NCBI GenBank assembly: GCA_013002645.1 | Contig: JABDJF010000128.1 | Span: 1 to 9,497, forward strand | Origin: Myxococcales bacterium | Lineage (GTDB): Bacteria; Myxococcota_A; Polyangia; Polyangiales; Houyiibacteriaceae | Length of the DNA: 9,497 nt | Direction: 5' to 3' | Shown here: piece after piece, positions 1 to 6,627 of the stretch | How positions within the stretch are numbered: the stretch's first letter is position 1 | How the letters are laid out: each line of letters begins with the position of its first letter | Translations under genes and position numbers: made by a program | Notes under the pieces: model-generated | The model's input: only the letters and a program-made list of their open reading frames with translations | Told to the model about the DNA's origin: nothing | Databases searched by the model: none

Positions 1-348
1 GTCGTCGACGATGCCGAGCGTATTCGGCGGGCTCTCCACGATGACCGCGCCATCGCTGAGGTCCAGCCAAGTCCCGAAGTAAATACTCTCGGTATTGGCG
101 GTGAGAAACAGCGAGTGCGAGTCCATCAAGCCGTCGAACACCGCGACGACGTCGTTGGCATCGATCCCGGCGCTGCGGAAGCCTCGGCGCATGGCGACCA
201 GCGACGCCCCGGAAAGCGTCGTCAGAAACGTGTCGACGCCGCGGATGAAATCTAGGTGATCGTAGACTCGCTCGACGGTGTCATCGGTCGGGAACCCATC
301 CGTGAACTCGAGGGCGCCGATTCGAGTCTGCACGCGCGCCGGCGTCTG
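1..348 (-). repeat. Second, in-frame copy of the DUF1254 domain (internal protein duplication)
   Basis: Residues 526-641 align without a gap to residues 37-152 of the same protein. By hand count about half of the 116 positions are identical. Shared blocks include the starting QTP, TRIG, HLDF-x-RGV, GAS-x-x-AMR, MDS-x-SLFLTA and the PP-x-x-x-G block. The two copies start 489 residues apart, about the length of one full DUF1254-DUF1214 protein. This points to an old duplication and fusion of a whole gene. Whether a second DUF1214 follows cannot be seen, because the window ends here. Confidence 0.85.
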
Positions 349-1923
349 GATCGAGGCAGGGATTTCGCTCCGCATTTTCGGAGGCTTCTTCGAGGGTTTG
401 GCGCGGGGGACTCCCGGGACGAGCTCCATGTCAGCCAAGCGCCAGGTTTGGTCGAACCATTCCTCCTGCGGTCCATACAGACGGAAGACGGCGTTCCAGC
501 CCTTGCCTGGGATGGTTTGAACCCAGTTTGCGCGCATCTTGCGGTCTCTGGGCTCTTTCGGTCCGAACCAGAGCGTGATCGACTCGTCCTCATTGCGACG
601 CAAGTTGCGTTGGCCGAGGATGACGCTTGGGATGCGCTGGTCGCTTTGCAGCATCGAGCGGGTCTGGTTGTCGTAGAGGGTGATCGACCAAAAGTAGGCA
701 GCTGGCACGTTCGGGGGAAGTGTGAGCGTGTAGGTCCGGCTGCCGTCGAGCGGATTGCCGCGGCTGTCGCGGAACGTTGCCGCCGACTCGGACCCGCTTC
801 CGGCTTTCGTAGCGGCCATCGTCGGCGTGATGCCCGTCGCATAACTGTGGAAGCGCGCCCGTGCGTCGGTCAGCCGGCCGCCGTTCCGGATGAACTCATG
901 GCTTCCACCAACGAGGATTCGCTGCCACTGACGATTGTCGTAGAGGTCGGCGTCCGCCGCGCGCGGGGCAAACAGCAAGGCGCGCGCCGTTGCGTTTCCG
1001 ACCGCGGCCGCTTCGCTCAGTGTCGCCTTCATCCGCGCGTTCGGGGCGAAGCGTTGGTCTTTTTCGATCCCGATCGACGCCAGGATGCCGAGAACCTCTG
1101 GGTCCTGCGCTGCATTTGGTTCTTCCTGGATGAGCTCGTTGATTCGCTCGAAGTAGCTGAAGTCGATTGGATGAACCGTATTGAACGCCTTTCCCGAGAT
1201 ATCGACGAACATGTTGGGCGCGGGGCGGGCCGATTCTTTCAACGGGTAGATCTTCAGATGCTCTTTGAAGCTCGCGATCGCGCGCCTCGGGCTACCTTTC
1301 GAAAGCGCACCTCGGAACACGGCCCAAACTCCAAAAGTCGACGACTCGACCGCGAACCGGCTGCGCGGGACGTAGCCCGCATAGGCGGGCGGCACGATGA
1401 CATATCGGCCTCCGCGGCCACGGTCCGGGCCCGACTTGCCGGTTTCGACCAGAGGCCTCTGCCATGCATCGGTGAACACACCAGGCGCTCGGGGCGGCGT
1501 CTCCACCACGATCGGGCCGCCCTTGAGGCTGATCCAGGCCAGCGCATAAACCGTTTCGCCGTCTGCTGTAAGAAACAACGACTTCGAGTCCATCATCGAC
1601 TCGGTGAGCAGCACCGTGTAGTTCGGCAGCGCTCCGGCCTTTTCCATTCCGTCGCGCATGGCCATCATCGAAGCGCCGGGGATGGTCTGCAGGTAAGCTC
1701 GGACGCCGCGCATGAAGTCGAGATGCTCGTAGACCGTCTCGACCGTCTGCGCGTCCGGGAGCCCGTCGAAGAACCTCAGCGTGCCAATCCGAGTGCGCAC
1801 TTCGTTCGGCGTCTGGACGGAGGGCGGGGGGGGCGCGTAGCTCTCGGCTCCTCCCTCCTCGGGTGCCTGTGTCGCAGCGCATCCCAGTGTCGAACAAACC
1901 AGCACCCAAGCCGCGAGTCTCAT
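1..1923 (-). CDS. Lipoprotein with DUF1254-DUF1214 unit fused to a second DUF1254 domain (3' end outside window)
   Basis: The frame is open from the ATG at 1923 to base 1 (641 codons) and leaves the window without a stop. Residues 1-15 form a short signal peptide ending in a lipobox-like T-L-G-C (Cys15; Thr at -3 is not ideal), followed by a Pro-rich linker. Residues about 37-180 match DUF1254 (W130 in the family's Tyr...Trp-x-x-Leu-x-x-Gly-Pro region). Residues about 385-502 match DUF1214 (the FWSITLYDNQ segment, then the WFDQTWR...MELV terminus where such proteins normally stop). Instead of stopping, a basic Pro/Lys linker (about 503-525) leads into a second DUF1254 domain from residue 526. 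The biochemical function of this family is not established; the protein is probably anchored in the envelope. An AGGT lies 6-9 bases before the start, inside the end of the upstream peptidase gene, whose stop is 5 bases away, so co-translation is likely. The domain calls are firm; the function is unknown. Confidence 0.88.
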   Translation of the reverse strand, partial: MRLAAWVLVCSTLGCAATQAPEEGGAESYAPPPPSVQTPNEVRTRIGTLRFFDGLPDAQTVETVYEHLDFMRGVRAYLQTIPGASMMAMRDGMEKAGALPNYTVLLTESMMDSKSLFLTADGETVYALAWISLKGGPIVVETPPRAPGVFTDAWQRPLVETGKSGPDRGRGGRYVIVPPAYAGYVPRSRFAVESSTFGVWAVFRGALSKGSPRRAIASFKEHLKIYPLKESARPAPNMFVDISGKAFNTVHPIDFSYFERINELIQEEPNAAQDPEVLGILASIGIEKDQRFAPNARMKATLSEAAAVGNATARALLFAPRAADADLYDNRQWQRILVGGSHEFIRNGGRLTDARARFHSYATGITPTMAATKAGSGSESAATFRDSRGNPLDGSRTYTLTLPPNVPAAYFWSITLYDNQTRSMLQSDQRIPSVILGQRNLRRNEDESITLWFGPKEPRDRKMRANWVQTIPGKGWNAVFRLYGPQEEWFDQTWRLADMELVPGVPRAKPSKKPPKMRSEIPASIQTPARVQTRIGALEFTDGFPTDDTVERVYDHLDFIRGVDTFLTTLSGASLVAMRRGFRSAGIDANDVVAVFDGLMDSHSLFLTANTESIYFGTWLDLSDGAVIVESPPNTLGIVDD

Positions 1924-1928
1924 CGATT

Positions 1929-3470
1929 CTACCTGTGTTCCAGCCGATCGATGCGCTCCTTCAACGAGGCGCGCAGCTCGGGTGACCCATGCCCCGTGAG
2001 AGCGATTGCGGTGTAGTAGGCTTGAATGGCTGCTTCGCTCTTGCCGACCTCAGCGAGTGCCTCGCCCATGAGCGCGTACGTTCGCCAGGAGGTTGCATCG
2101 AGCGTCAGCGACTTCTGCAGGTACTCGAATCCCGAGCGCGGGTCTCCGGCGACCCGCACGAAATACTCGCCCAACTCTACGAATTGAAAAGCCGTCTGCG
2201 CGGATCCACGAAGCGTCTGCGCCCAGGCGTCGAGTCGCGCTCGTTCCGACGTAGCGTCGTCGGATCCCGCGAACCAGAGAATCGCGGTTGCTGCAACCTG
2301 CGGGTCCGCGGGCGCTTGCTCGACCGCTCTCTCGAGCCAACTCCAGCCGTCTAGCGCGCGACCCGCCTCGAGGTGAAAGGCGGCCATGTGCAGCATCAGA
2401 TCGCTCGAAGTGGAGCTCTTGGACGCCGCAAAATCCAAGTATTCCAGCGCCGTGGCGGCCTCTTCTTCGGACCACCAGGAGTAAAGCCGAGAACGCAACA
2501 GGGCAACTTCGACTTGGGGCATTGGATGGACCGAGGGCTGTCGGGGCGTCGCGGCAGCGACCGGGCGAGCCTCCATTTTGTAGTCCACGTCGAGGTAGTT
2601 CTGGCAACGGGACGCGACATCGACCCCGGCAAAGGATCGCGCCCAAGCCCGGTCGTCATTCTCGCCCCGCGCGAGCCCGGTGAGGTAGGTCGTGAAGCGG
2701 CCGCTGAGCGTCGAATCGCCGAGCTGAAGGATGTGAACGGCGAGCCAAGCGCCCGCATAGTGTGCGGTCCGCTGGCGCAGGTCGGACACCGAGCGGCGCT
2801 TGCCCAGAAAATAGAACTCGGTCGCGTCCATGTTTCGAAGCTCGTCGAAGTCCGGCAAGAGTCGACTCGGAAGAATCCAAACTTCGGCGCCGTTCGCATG
2901 CACCGGGTAGATGTCGAACATGGGCTCGACGTTGGTCATTTGCACGAACCCGTAGGCGGGCATTCCGAGGACGAGCTCGCCGCTCTCGATTCTCGCGGTT
3001 TCGTAGAACGAGGCCAAGCCCTCGTGAAGCCAGGGGCGACCTCCGGGGAAGCAGATCGCGACGGCTCCATGCGTGAGCTCGTGGACGAACAGCTGCGTGT
3101 TTCGCGCAGCTTCGCGACCGTCCATCACCAGTTGCAGCTTCGTGTCGAGGCGGCTGCTCGGCGGATGAGCGGAAAACCCACGCGTGTGGGGACCCGCAAG
3201 GTCTTCGAAGTCCGACGGCTCCTTCAGAACAACGAATTCCATGGGCACGTTGCTCCGCTCGAATGCGCAGGGGAGCTCATTCTCAGCGATCGCGGTACGC
3301 AAGCGCTGGTAGTTCTTCGCGAGCTCGACGGCCTTGCCCTGGCTGAGGTCCGTCCGAATGATCAGGTCCTCCGTTTCGACCCGGATCCAGCCCATCGTCT
3401 CCGCTTCCAAGCCGCCGCGCCCGGCGCAGCCGACCCCCAGTACCAGAACAAGAAAACCTAGTCGTCGCAT
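1929..3470 (-). CDS. Lipoprotein zinc metallopeptidase (gluzincin, HELTH) with C-terminal TPR repeats
   Basis: This 513-residue protein begins with a hydrophobic signal peptide ending G-V-G-C (Cys15, an atypical lipobox with Leu at -4). Residues 130-134 are HELTH, a HExxH zinc site. After 15 further residues the segment WLHEGLASFYE (147-157) supplies Glu150 as the likely third zinc ligand, the pattern of gluzincin or 'peptidase MA-like' proteins. Asp/Glu-rich helices follow, then TPR-like helix pairs at about 356-389 and 461-494, which usually bind protein partners. The substrate is unknown. Translation could open at 3527, but that adds 19 residues ahead of the signal peptide. The ATG at 3470 gives a proper signal peptide and has GAGG 7 bases upstream. 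The stop lies 5 bases before the DUF1254 lipoprotein start, so the two form one operon. The peptidase class is well supported; the role is inferred only as envelope proteolysis. Confidence 0.85.
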   Translation of the reverse strand: MRRLGFLVLVLGVGCAGRGGLEAETMGWIRVETEDLIIRTDLSQGKAVELAKNYQRLRTAIAENELPCAFERSNVPMEFVVLKEPSDFEDLAGPHTRGFSAHPPSSRLDTKLQLVMDGREAARNTQLFVHELTHGAVAICFPGGRPWLHEGLASFYETARIESGELVLGMPAYGFVQMTNVEPMFDIYPVHANGAEVWILPSRLLPDFDELRNMDATEFYFLGKRRSVSDLRQRTAHYAGAWLAVHILQLGDSTLSGRFTTYLTGLARGENDDRAWARSFAGVDVASRCQNYLDVDYKMEARPVAAATPRQPSVHPMPQVEVALLRSRLYSWWSEEEAATALEYLDFAASKSSTSSDLMLHMAAFHLEAGRALDGWSWLERAVEQAPADPQVAATAILWFAGSDDATSERARLDAWAQTLRGSAQTAFQFVELGEYFVRVAGDPRSGFEYLQKSLTLDATSWRTYALMGEALAEVGKSEAAIQAYYTAIALTGHGSPELRASLKERIDRLEHR

Positions 3471-3671
3471 ACCTGCACCTCTGTGGCCCGAGCCGCGGAC
3501 CGTATCCTCCGCGGGGAGCCACTCCAAGGCGCGCAGCTCTGCTGGACAGCGCTCGCGAGGCGCTCGCCTGATTGCCTATTTGCGGGCTTGTCCGCTTGAT
3601 GTCCATTCCTTGCGATCCTGGCAAACCGCGGTATAGCGTCGCCCGGCAGGGGAAAAAGTGGCTCTGGGTCA

Positions 3672-3699
3672 TTGACCCTCTGCCTCGGAACAGTATATC
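3672..3699 (+). promoter_or_regulatory. Sigma-70-like promoter of the DUF4397 lipoprotein gene
   Basis: TTGACC (3672-3677, five of six consensus bases) is followed after 16 bases by TATATC (3694-3699, four of six). It lies in a locally AT-richer patch just ahead of the gene. Transcription would start near 3706, giving a leader of about 38 bases. This is a sequence match only. Confidence 0.55.
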
Positions 3700-3731
3700 T
3701 CGACAAGACCTAGACATGACTTAGAACGGTC

Positions 3732-3740
3732 GGAGGAGGA
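3732..3740 (+). promoter_or_regulatory. Strong ribosome binding site (GGAGGAGGA)
   Basis: GGAGGAGGA contains a near-complete Shine-Dalgarno core and ends 3 bases before the ATG at 3744. It is by far the strongest ribosome binding site in the window. It fixes the start of the DUF4397 gene and suggests high expression. Confidence 0.8.
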
Positions 3741-3743
3741 TTA

Positions 3744-4577
3744 ATGAAAAGTAACAAGAATTTTTGGTTGGGGATCGTCGCGGCAGCCGCCCTGGCAGCC
3801 ATGGGCTGCGCCGAAGACGACAATGGGGGCGCAGCGGGCGCTGGAGGCTCGGGCGGAAGCGGTGGCTCTGGCGGGAGCGGCGGAACCGCCGAGATGGCGA
3901 TGGTGCGCGTTGCACATCTCGGTACCGACCTTCCCACCGCTGAGAACACGGCGGTCGATGTCACCGTCGATGGCGCGGTCGCGATCGAAGGGCTCACCTT
4001 CGCACAGTCGACGGGCTTCGTCTCGCTGACGGCAGAAGAACACACATTCGGAGTCAACGTCGCGGGGACGGAGACGGAGGTGTTCTCCATCACGACGACA
4101 CTGCCTGCCGACAGCATTTCGACCATCGTCGCCATCGCGAGCGTCAACGTTGAGACTGACGCTCAGAGTCCCCTCAACGTACTTCTCTTTGACGGCGATT
4201 TGACTGACCTGCCGGCGGGCTCAGGCCGCGTGTTGGTCGGTCACGGTTTCGACTCTGTCGATTTCGAAACTGTAGACGTCATCCTTCCAGCGACCTGCGA
4301 GGCCGACGGTGCTCTCGTGGAGGACCTCGCGTTCGCGACCGTCGAGCCGGTTGGCGATCTGCCTGAAGACAACTACGTCATCGCGCTCGCCGCACCTGAC
4401 TCGTGCGACGCCGCGGTTGGTCCGCTCACCGCGCCGGTCACCCCAGACGTGGCAACGCTGCTGATTGCGGCTGCCGATGCGGATGGCGCTCCACAGGTGT
4501 ACGCCATCATCGGCGACTTCGAGAGCGGCGACATGATGGATCCGATCCCGACACTAGCACCTGTGCCGGCAATGTAA
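3744..4577 (+). CDS. DUF4397-type lipoprotein with Gly/Ser linker
   Basis: This 277-residue protein has a Lys-containing n-region, a hydrophobic core and A-A-M-G-C (Cys22), so it is a probable lipoprotein. Acidic residues EDDN directly after the Cys and a (Gly-Gly-Ser)n linker (residues 28-47) would hold the folded part away from the membrane. From about residue 53 the sequence follows the DUF4397 pattern: VRVAHL, then VDVTVDG, then a GLTFAQSTGFVSL strand, then an SITTTLPADSISTIVAIA block. The remaining half is similarly beta-rich, with Cys185 and Cys221 as a possible disulfide. DUF4397 is a beta-sandwich family found in surface proteins, without a known enzymatic activity. The protein is very acidic. 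A strong promoter and ribosome site precede it and an intrinsic terminator follows, so it looks like a single-gene unit. Confidence 0.85.
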   Translation: MKSNKNFWLGIVAAAALAAMGCAEDDNGGAAGAGGSGGSGGSGGSGGTAEMAMVRVAHLGTDLPTAENTAVDVTVDGAVAIEGLTFAQSTGFVSLTAEEHTFGVNVAGTETEVFSITTTLPADSISTIVAIASVNVETDAQSPLNVLLFDGDLTDLPAGSGRVLVGHGFDSVDFETVDVILPATCEADGALVEDLAFATVEPVGDLPEDNYVIALAAPDSCDAAVGPLTAPVTPDVATLLIAAADADGAPQVYAIIGDFESGDMMDPIPTLAPVPAM

Positions 4578-4619
4578 CCGGTCTTTCTCTTTTCCCACGG
4601 ACACGTCTTGGGAATCTAC

Positions 4620-4653
4620 GGGCCGCTCCCTCACGGGGGCGGCCCATTTTTTT
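4620..4653 (+). terminator. Rho-independent terminator after the DUF4397 gene
   Basis: An 11-base-pair stem (GGGCCGCTCCC, 4620-4630, with GGGGGCGGCCC, 4635-4645; one G-T wobble) closes a 4-base loop. It is followed by A and seven T residues (4647-4653). It lies 43 bases after the stop codon and should end the lipoprotein transcript, separating it from the vWA gene. Confidence 0.92.
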
Positions 4654-4663
4654 GGTGGAACAG

Positions 4664-4709
4664 TGCGGGGAACAGGACTCGAACCTGCACGTCCTGAGGA
4701 CACTGGAAC
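4664..4709 (-). pseudogene. 3' remnant of a tRNA-Leu gene
   Basis: On the minus strand the sequence reads as the last half of a class II tRNA. It has an anticodon-stem 3' strand (TCCAG region, 4703-4708) and a long variable arm GTCC-TCA-GGAC (4691-4701). The T arm (4672-4688) has five paired bases around TTCGAGT, and the acceptor 3' strand TCCCCGC is followed by A at 4664. The variable arm and the terminal A fit tRNA-Leu. The matching 5' acceptor GCGGGGA, the D arm and the 5' anticodon stem are absent from the 90 bases upstream on that strand, so this is not a full gene. CCA is not encoded. The similarity ends at or just inside the anticodon loop. Confidence 0.72.
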
Positions 4710-5051
4710 CCAAACGTAGGAAAGAGCCGCGACAAACCAAGAAATTATCGGGGAAAGGTGCGTCAGCAGACGTCATCAGAGGTAGTGAAAAGACGCATTC
4801 GAGACGCGGTGTCCCAGATGCAAGCGACCCGGTGACGATGTCTCGTGGCTACATTCCGCAGGCCGGCAACACCCTTCGTGTCTCCCCAAAACGACGCACA
4901 AATCCCAATCGACCTCGAGTGCCACTACGGACACCGGTGGCGCCCTATCTCTGGTTGGCGACTCTTCACAGATGAGGCGTTGTGCGTGGTCCTGGGGTTG
5001 AGGATCGGTTGACGTACGGAGCGGGGAGCGGTACCCGCTGAAGACGCAGTC
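4710..5051. other. Intergenic region without a recognisable gene, upstream of the vWA gene
   Basis: I see no protein gene here on either strand; open frames across it have no recognisable protein pattern. Near the right end are TTGACG (5009-5014), without a convincing -10 partner, and a small inverted repeat AGCGG-TAC-CCGCT (5027-5039) 12 bases before the first candidate vWA start. Either could help control the vWA gene. The base composition is somewhat less GC-rich than the flanking genes. Confidence 0.5.
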
Positions 5052-6515
5052 ATGTCGGAATTCAAAAGGATGTCGCAACTCCGCGCCGGTGCACTCCATT
5101 CCGTCGTCGTCGCTCTGCTCTTGACGCCATCGGCAACGTTTTCACAGCCGAACGAAGGCGAAGCGAATCAGCTGATCTTCGTGCTGGACGCTTCGGGTTC
5201 CATGTGGGGACGTCTCGACGGCCAGCCCAAAATAGAAATTGCACGCCGCTCACTCGAGGAGCTGCTCGGTGCATTGCCCGACGACGCGGCGGTCGGCCTA
5301 GTTGCCTACGGCCATCGGAGAAAATCCGATTGCAACGATATTGAAACGCTCGTCACTCCGGCCACGGCCTCCAAAGTCGCCGCCGCCCAACAGATCGATG
5401 CCCTCAAACCCAAGGGAAAGACCCCAATCACGAGCGCACTGCGTCAGGCGTTGGAGGCATCGGGCCGCAAGGGGACCGCCACTACCATCGTGCTGCTCAC
5501 CGATGGCTTAGAGACTTGCGGCGGTGATCCGTGCGCGTTGATGCGCGAAGCCAAGGCAGCCAATGCGGAAATCGTCCTGCACGTGATCGGTTTTGATGTC
5601 GACAAGCTCAACGTCTCCGAGCTCGAGTGCGCGGCGCAAGCGGCGGGCGGCCTCTACCTCGACGCCAGCGACGCAAAGCAGCTGAGTGAAGCACTCGATC
5701 AGGTCGCCCACGCTCCACAAGAGCTCGCCGGCCGGCTCTCGATCAAGGCCATGGCCAACGGGAAATTGACCGACGTGGTGATCGACGTCTCTCGTGCAAC
5801 AGACCGCGAAAGAATCGCCGGAGGCCGAACATACGCGTCTCCCGAAACCAACCCGCGCGTGTTGCCCGTGCCGGCCGGGAAATTCGACGTCAAAGTCGCC
5901 GCGGTCAACCTCGAGGGTAAGCCCGTCCGCTGGTTCAAAGGTCTAGAGATCCCGGGCGACACGACCGTCACGAAAGTAGTCGACTTCAGCACGGGAAAAC
6001 TCAGCGTCACGGTCCGGCGAAACGGCGAGCTCTCGGACGCAACCGTTCGCGTCTTTAACGCGGGCACGCGAGAAGACGTAGCCCGAAGCCGAACCTACGT
6101 CAGTCCAAAGTCGAATCCGAGCCATTTCGAGCTGACCTCAGGGACCTACGACATCGTGATTCAATCGGTTGAGATCAAGGGGGCGCCTGAAGTCACAAAG
6201 GAGCGAATCGAAATTAAGCCGCGAGGTACGGTCTCGTTGGCCCATGGATATTCGAGTGGCACGCTTCGTATCCGAACGACCCATGCGGGCGCGCTGGCGG
6301 ACGCAGTCGTGAGGGTCATTCGCATCGGCGACCGTACTCAGGTCGCGCAGGGCCGCACATACACGAGAGAAGAATCCAATCCTCGCGAATTCGAGCTCGA
6401 ACCCGGAACATACCGCGTCATCATCAAGCCGATCCAGCCCAAGGGCGCGCCCGAAAAGACCGTCGACGTCGTCGTCACCACCAAAGAGCTGACCGAGCAG
6501 GACCTCAGCTGGTAA
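5052..6515 (+). CDS. Secreted von Willebrand factor A (vWA) protein with three C-terminal repeats
   Basis: Residues 7-31 form a Sec signal peptide with a likely cleavage near ATFS-Q. Residues 40-218 are a vWA domain with a complete metal-ion-dependent adhesion site: Asp46-x-Ser48-x-Ser50 (DASGSMW), Thr124 (KGKTPIT) and Asp151 (LLTDGLETC). The YGHRRKSDCNDIE segment (86-98) is typical of a widespread bacterial vWA subgroup. Cys94, Cys156, Cys161 and Cys193 could form disulfides outside the cytoplasm. Residues 227-487 are three beta-rich repeats, probably immunoglobulin-like or PEGA-like. vWA domains with an intact site usually bind a protein ligand through a divalent metal, so an adhesion or scaffold role is inferred. 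The start is uncertain: 5052 has only a weak GAAG upstream, and the ATG at 5070 gives a neater signal peptide but its AAAAGG abuts the codon. The gene appears to stand alone. Confidence 0.87.
   Translation: MSEFKRMSQLRAGALHSVVVALLLTPSATFSQPNEGEANQLIFVLDASGSMWGRLDGQPKIEIARRSLEELLGALPDDAAVGLVAYGHRRKSDCNDIETLVTPATASKVAAAQQIDALKPKGKTPITSALRQALEASGRKGTATTIVLLTDGLETCGGDPCALMREAKAANAEIVLHVIGFDVDKLNVSELECAAQAAGGLYLDASDAKQLSEALDQVAHAPQELAGRLSIKAMANGKLTDVVIDVSRATDRERIAGGRTYASPETNPRVLPVPAGKFDVKVAAVNLEGKPVRWFKGLEIPGDTTVTKVVDFSTGKLSVTVRRNGELSDATVRVFNAGTREDVARSRTYVSPKSNPSHFELTSGTYDIVIQSVEIKGAPEVTKERIEIKPRGTVSLAHGYSSGTLRIRTTHAGALADAVVRVIRIGDRTQVAQGRTYTREESNPREFELEPGTYRVIIKPIQPKGAPEKTVDVVVTTKELTEQDLSW
5730..6512 (+). 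repeat. Three tandem 88-residue repeats in the vWA protein
   Basis: Repeats begin at residues 227, 315 and 403, exactly 88 apart (DNA 5730, 5994 and 6258). The last is 85 residues long. Each starts with Gly-x-Leu and then Asn-Gly or a similar turn. Each has an Arg-Thr-Tyr motif at exactly the same offset (259, 347, 435), a Ser-x-x-Asn-Pro or similar block, and a Gly-(Thr/Lys)-(Tyr/Phe) strand; repeats 2 and 3 share a Lys-Gly-Ala-Pro turn. The DNA copies have diverged strongly while protein spacing is kept, which suggests selection on the fold. Confidence 0.88.
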
Positions 6516-6524
6516 GGGCGGCGA

Positions 6525-6568
6525 GCCGCGACGGCGATGATCGGAAGGCGTGCTTCATCGCGGCTTTT
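6525..6568 (+). terminator. Possible terminator after the vWA gene
   Basis: GCCGC (6525-6529) can pair with GCGGC (6560-6564), and GATGA (6536-6540) with TCATC (6555-6559), with a 6-base bulge on the 5' side. TTTT follows at 6565-6568. The structure is imperfect and the T run is short, so termination may be partial. Confidence 0.4.
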
Positions 6569-6587
6569 CCGTCGCGTTTTCATCTGC

Positions 6588-6616
6588 TTGCGGGCTCCTG
6601 GCGCATCGTTTATAGT
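6588..6616 (+). promoter_or_regulatory. Candidate promoter for the DUF1592-DUF1552 operon
   Basis: TATAGT (6611-6616, five of six -10 bases) lies 17 bases after TTGCGG (6588-6593, a weak -35). Transcription would begin near 6623, about 5 bases before the ATG at 6628. That would give an almost leaderless transcript, which fits the lack of a clear Shine-Dalgarno sequence there. Confidence 0.4.
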
Positions 6617-6627
6617 CCTTGCGGGTG

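Larger units (their letters stand above)
3471..3743. promoter_or_regulatory. Divergent intergenic region between the peptidase operon and the DUF4397 gene
   Basis: This 273-base stretch holds no convincing gene and must carry the 5' signals of both flanking units. The rightward promoter is listed separately. On the left-facing side I found no good -35/-10 pair; a TTGGAG-like element on the minus strand near 3515-3520 has only a poor -10 partner. An 8-base direct repeat, GCGCTCGC, occurs at 3549-3556 and 3560-3567, spaced 11 bases (about one helical turn). It could be an operator but may be chance in GC-rich DNA. Confidence 0.5.

Noticed and set aside
256..2016. Long rightward open frame (586 codons) opposite the DUF1254 gene
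   Set aside because: It is Arg/His-rich with no recognisable domain, while the opposite strand encodes an unbroken DUF1254/DUF1214 protein. Long antisense frames are expected in GC-rich coding DNA.
2373..3461. Rightward open frame (362 codons) opposite the metallopeptidase gene
   Set aside because: No family pattern or ribosome site; the minus strand carries the signal peptide, HELTH site and TPRs.
3471..3527. Start of the peptidase gene at 3527
   Set aside because: It adds a 19-residue polar extension before the signal peptide and has no good ribosome site; the ATG at 3470 has GAGG at proper distance.
4664..4755. A complete tRNA-Leu gene
   Set aside because: No GCGGGGA 5' acceptor, D arm or 5' anticodon stem can be found upstream on the minus strand, so only the 3' part is supported.
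4403..4975. Rightward frame of 190 codons running across the terminator and tRNA fragment
   Set aside because: It overlaps the DUF4397 gene, crosses a strong terminator and includes a GEQDSNLHV-like stretch, which is the known product of reading a tRNA antisense.
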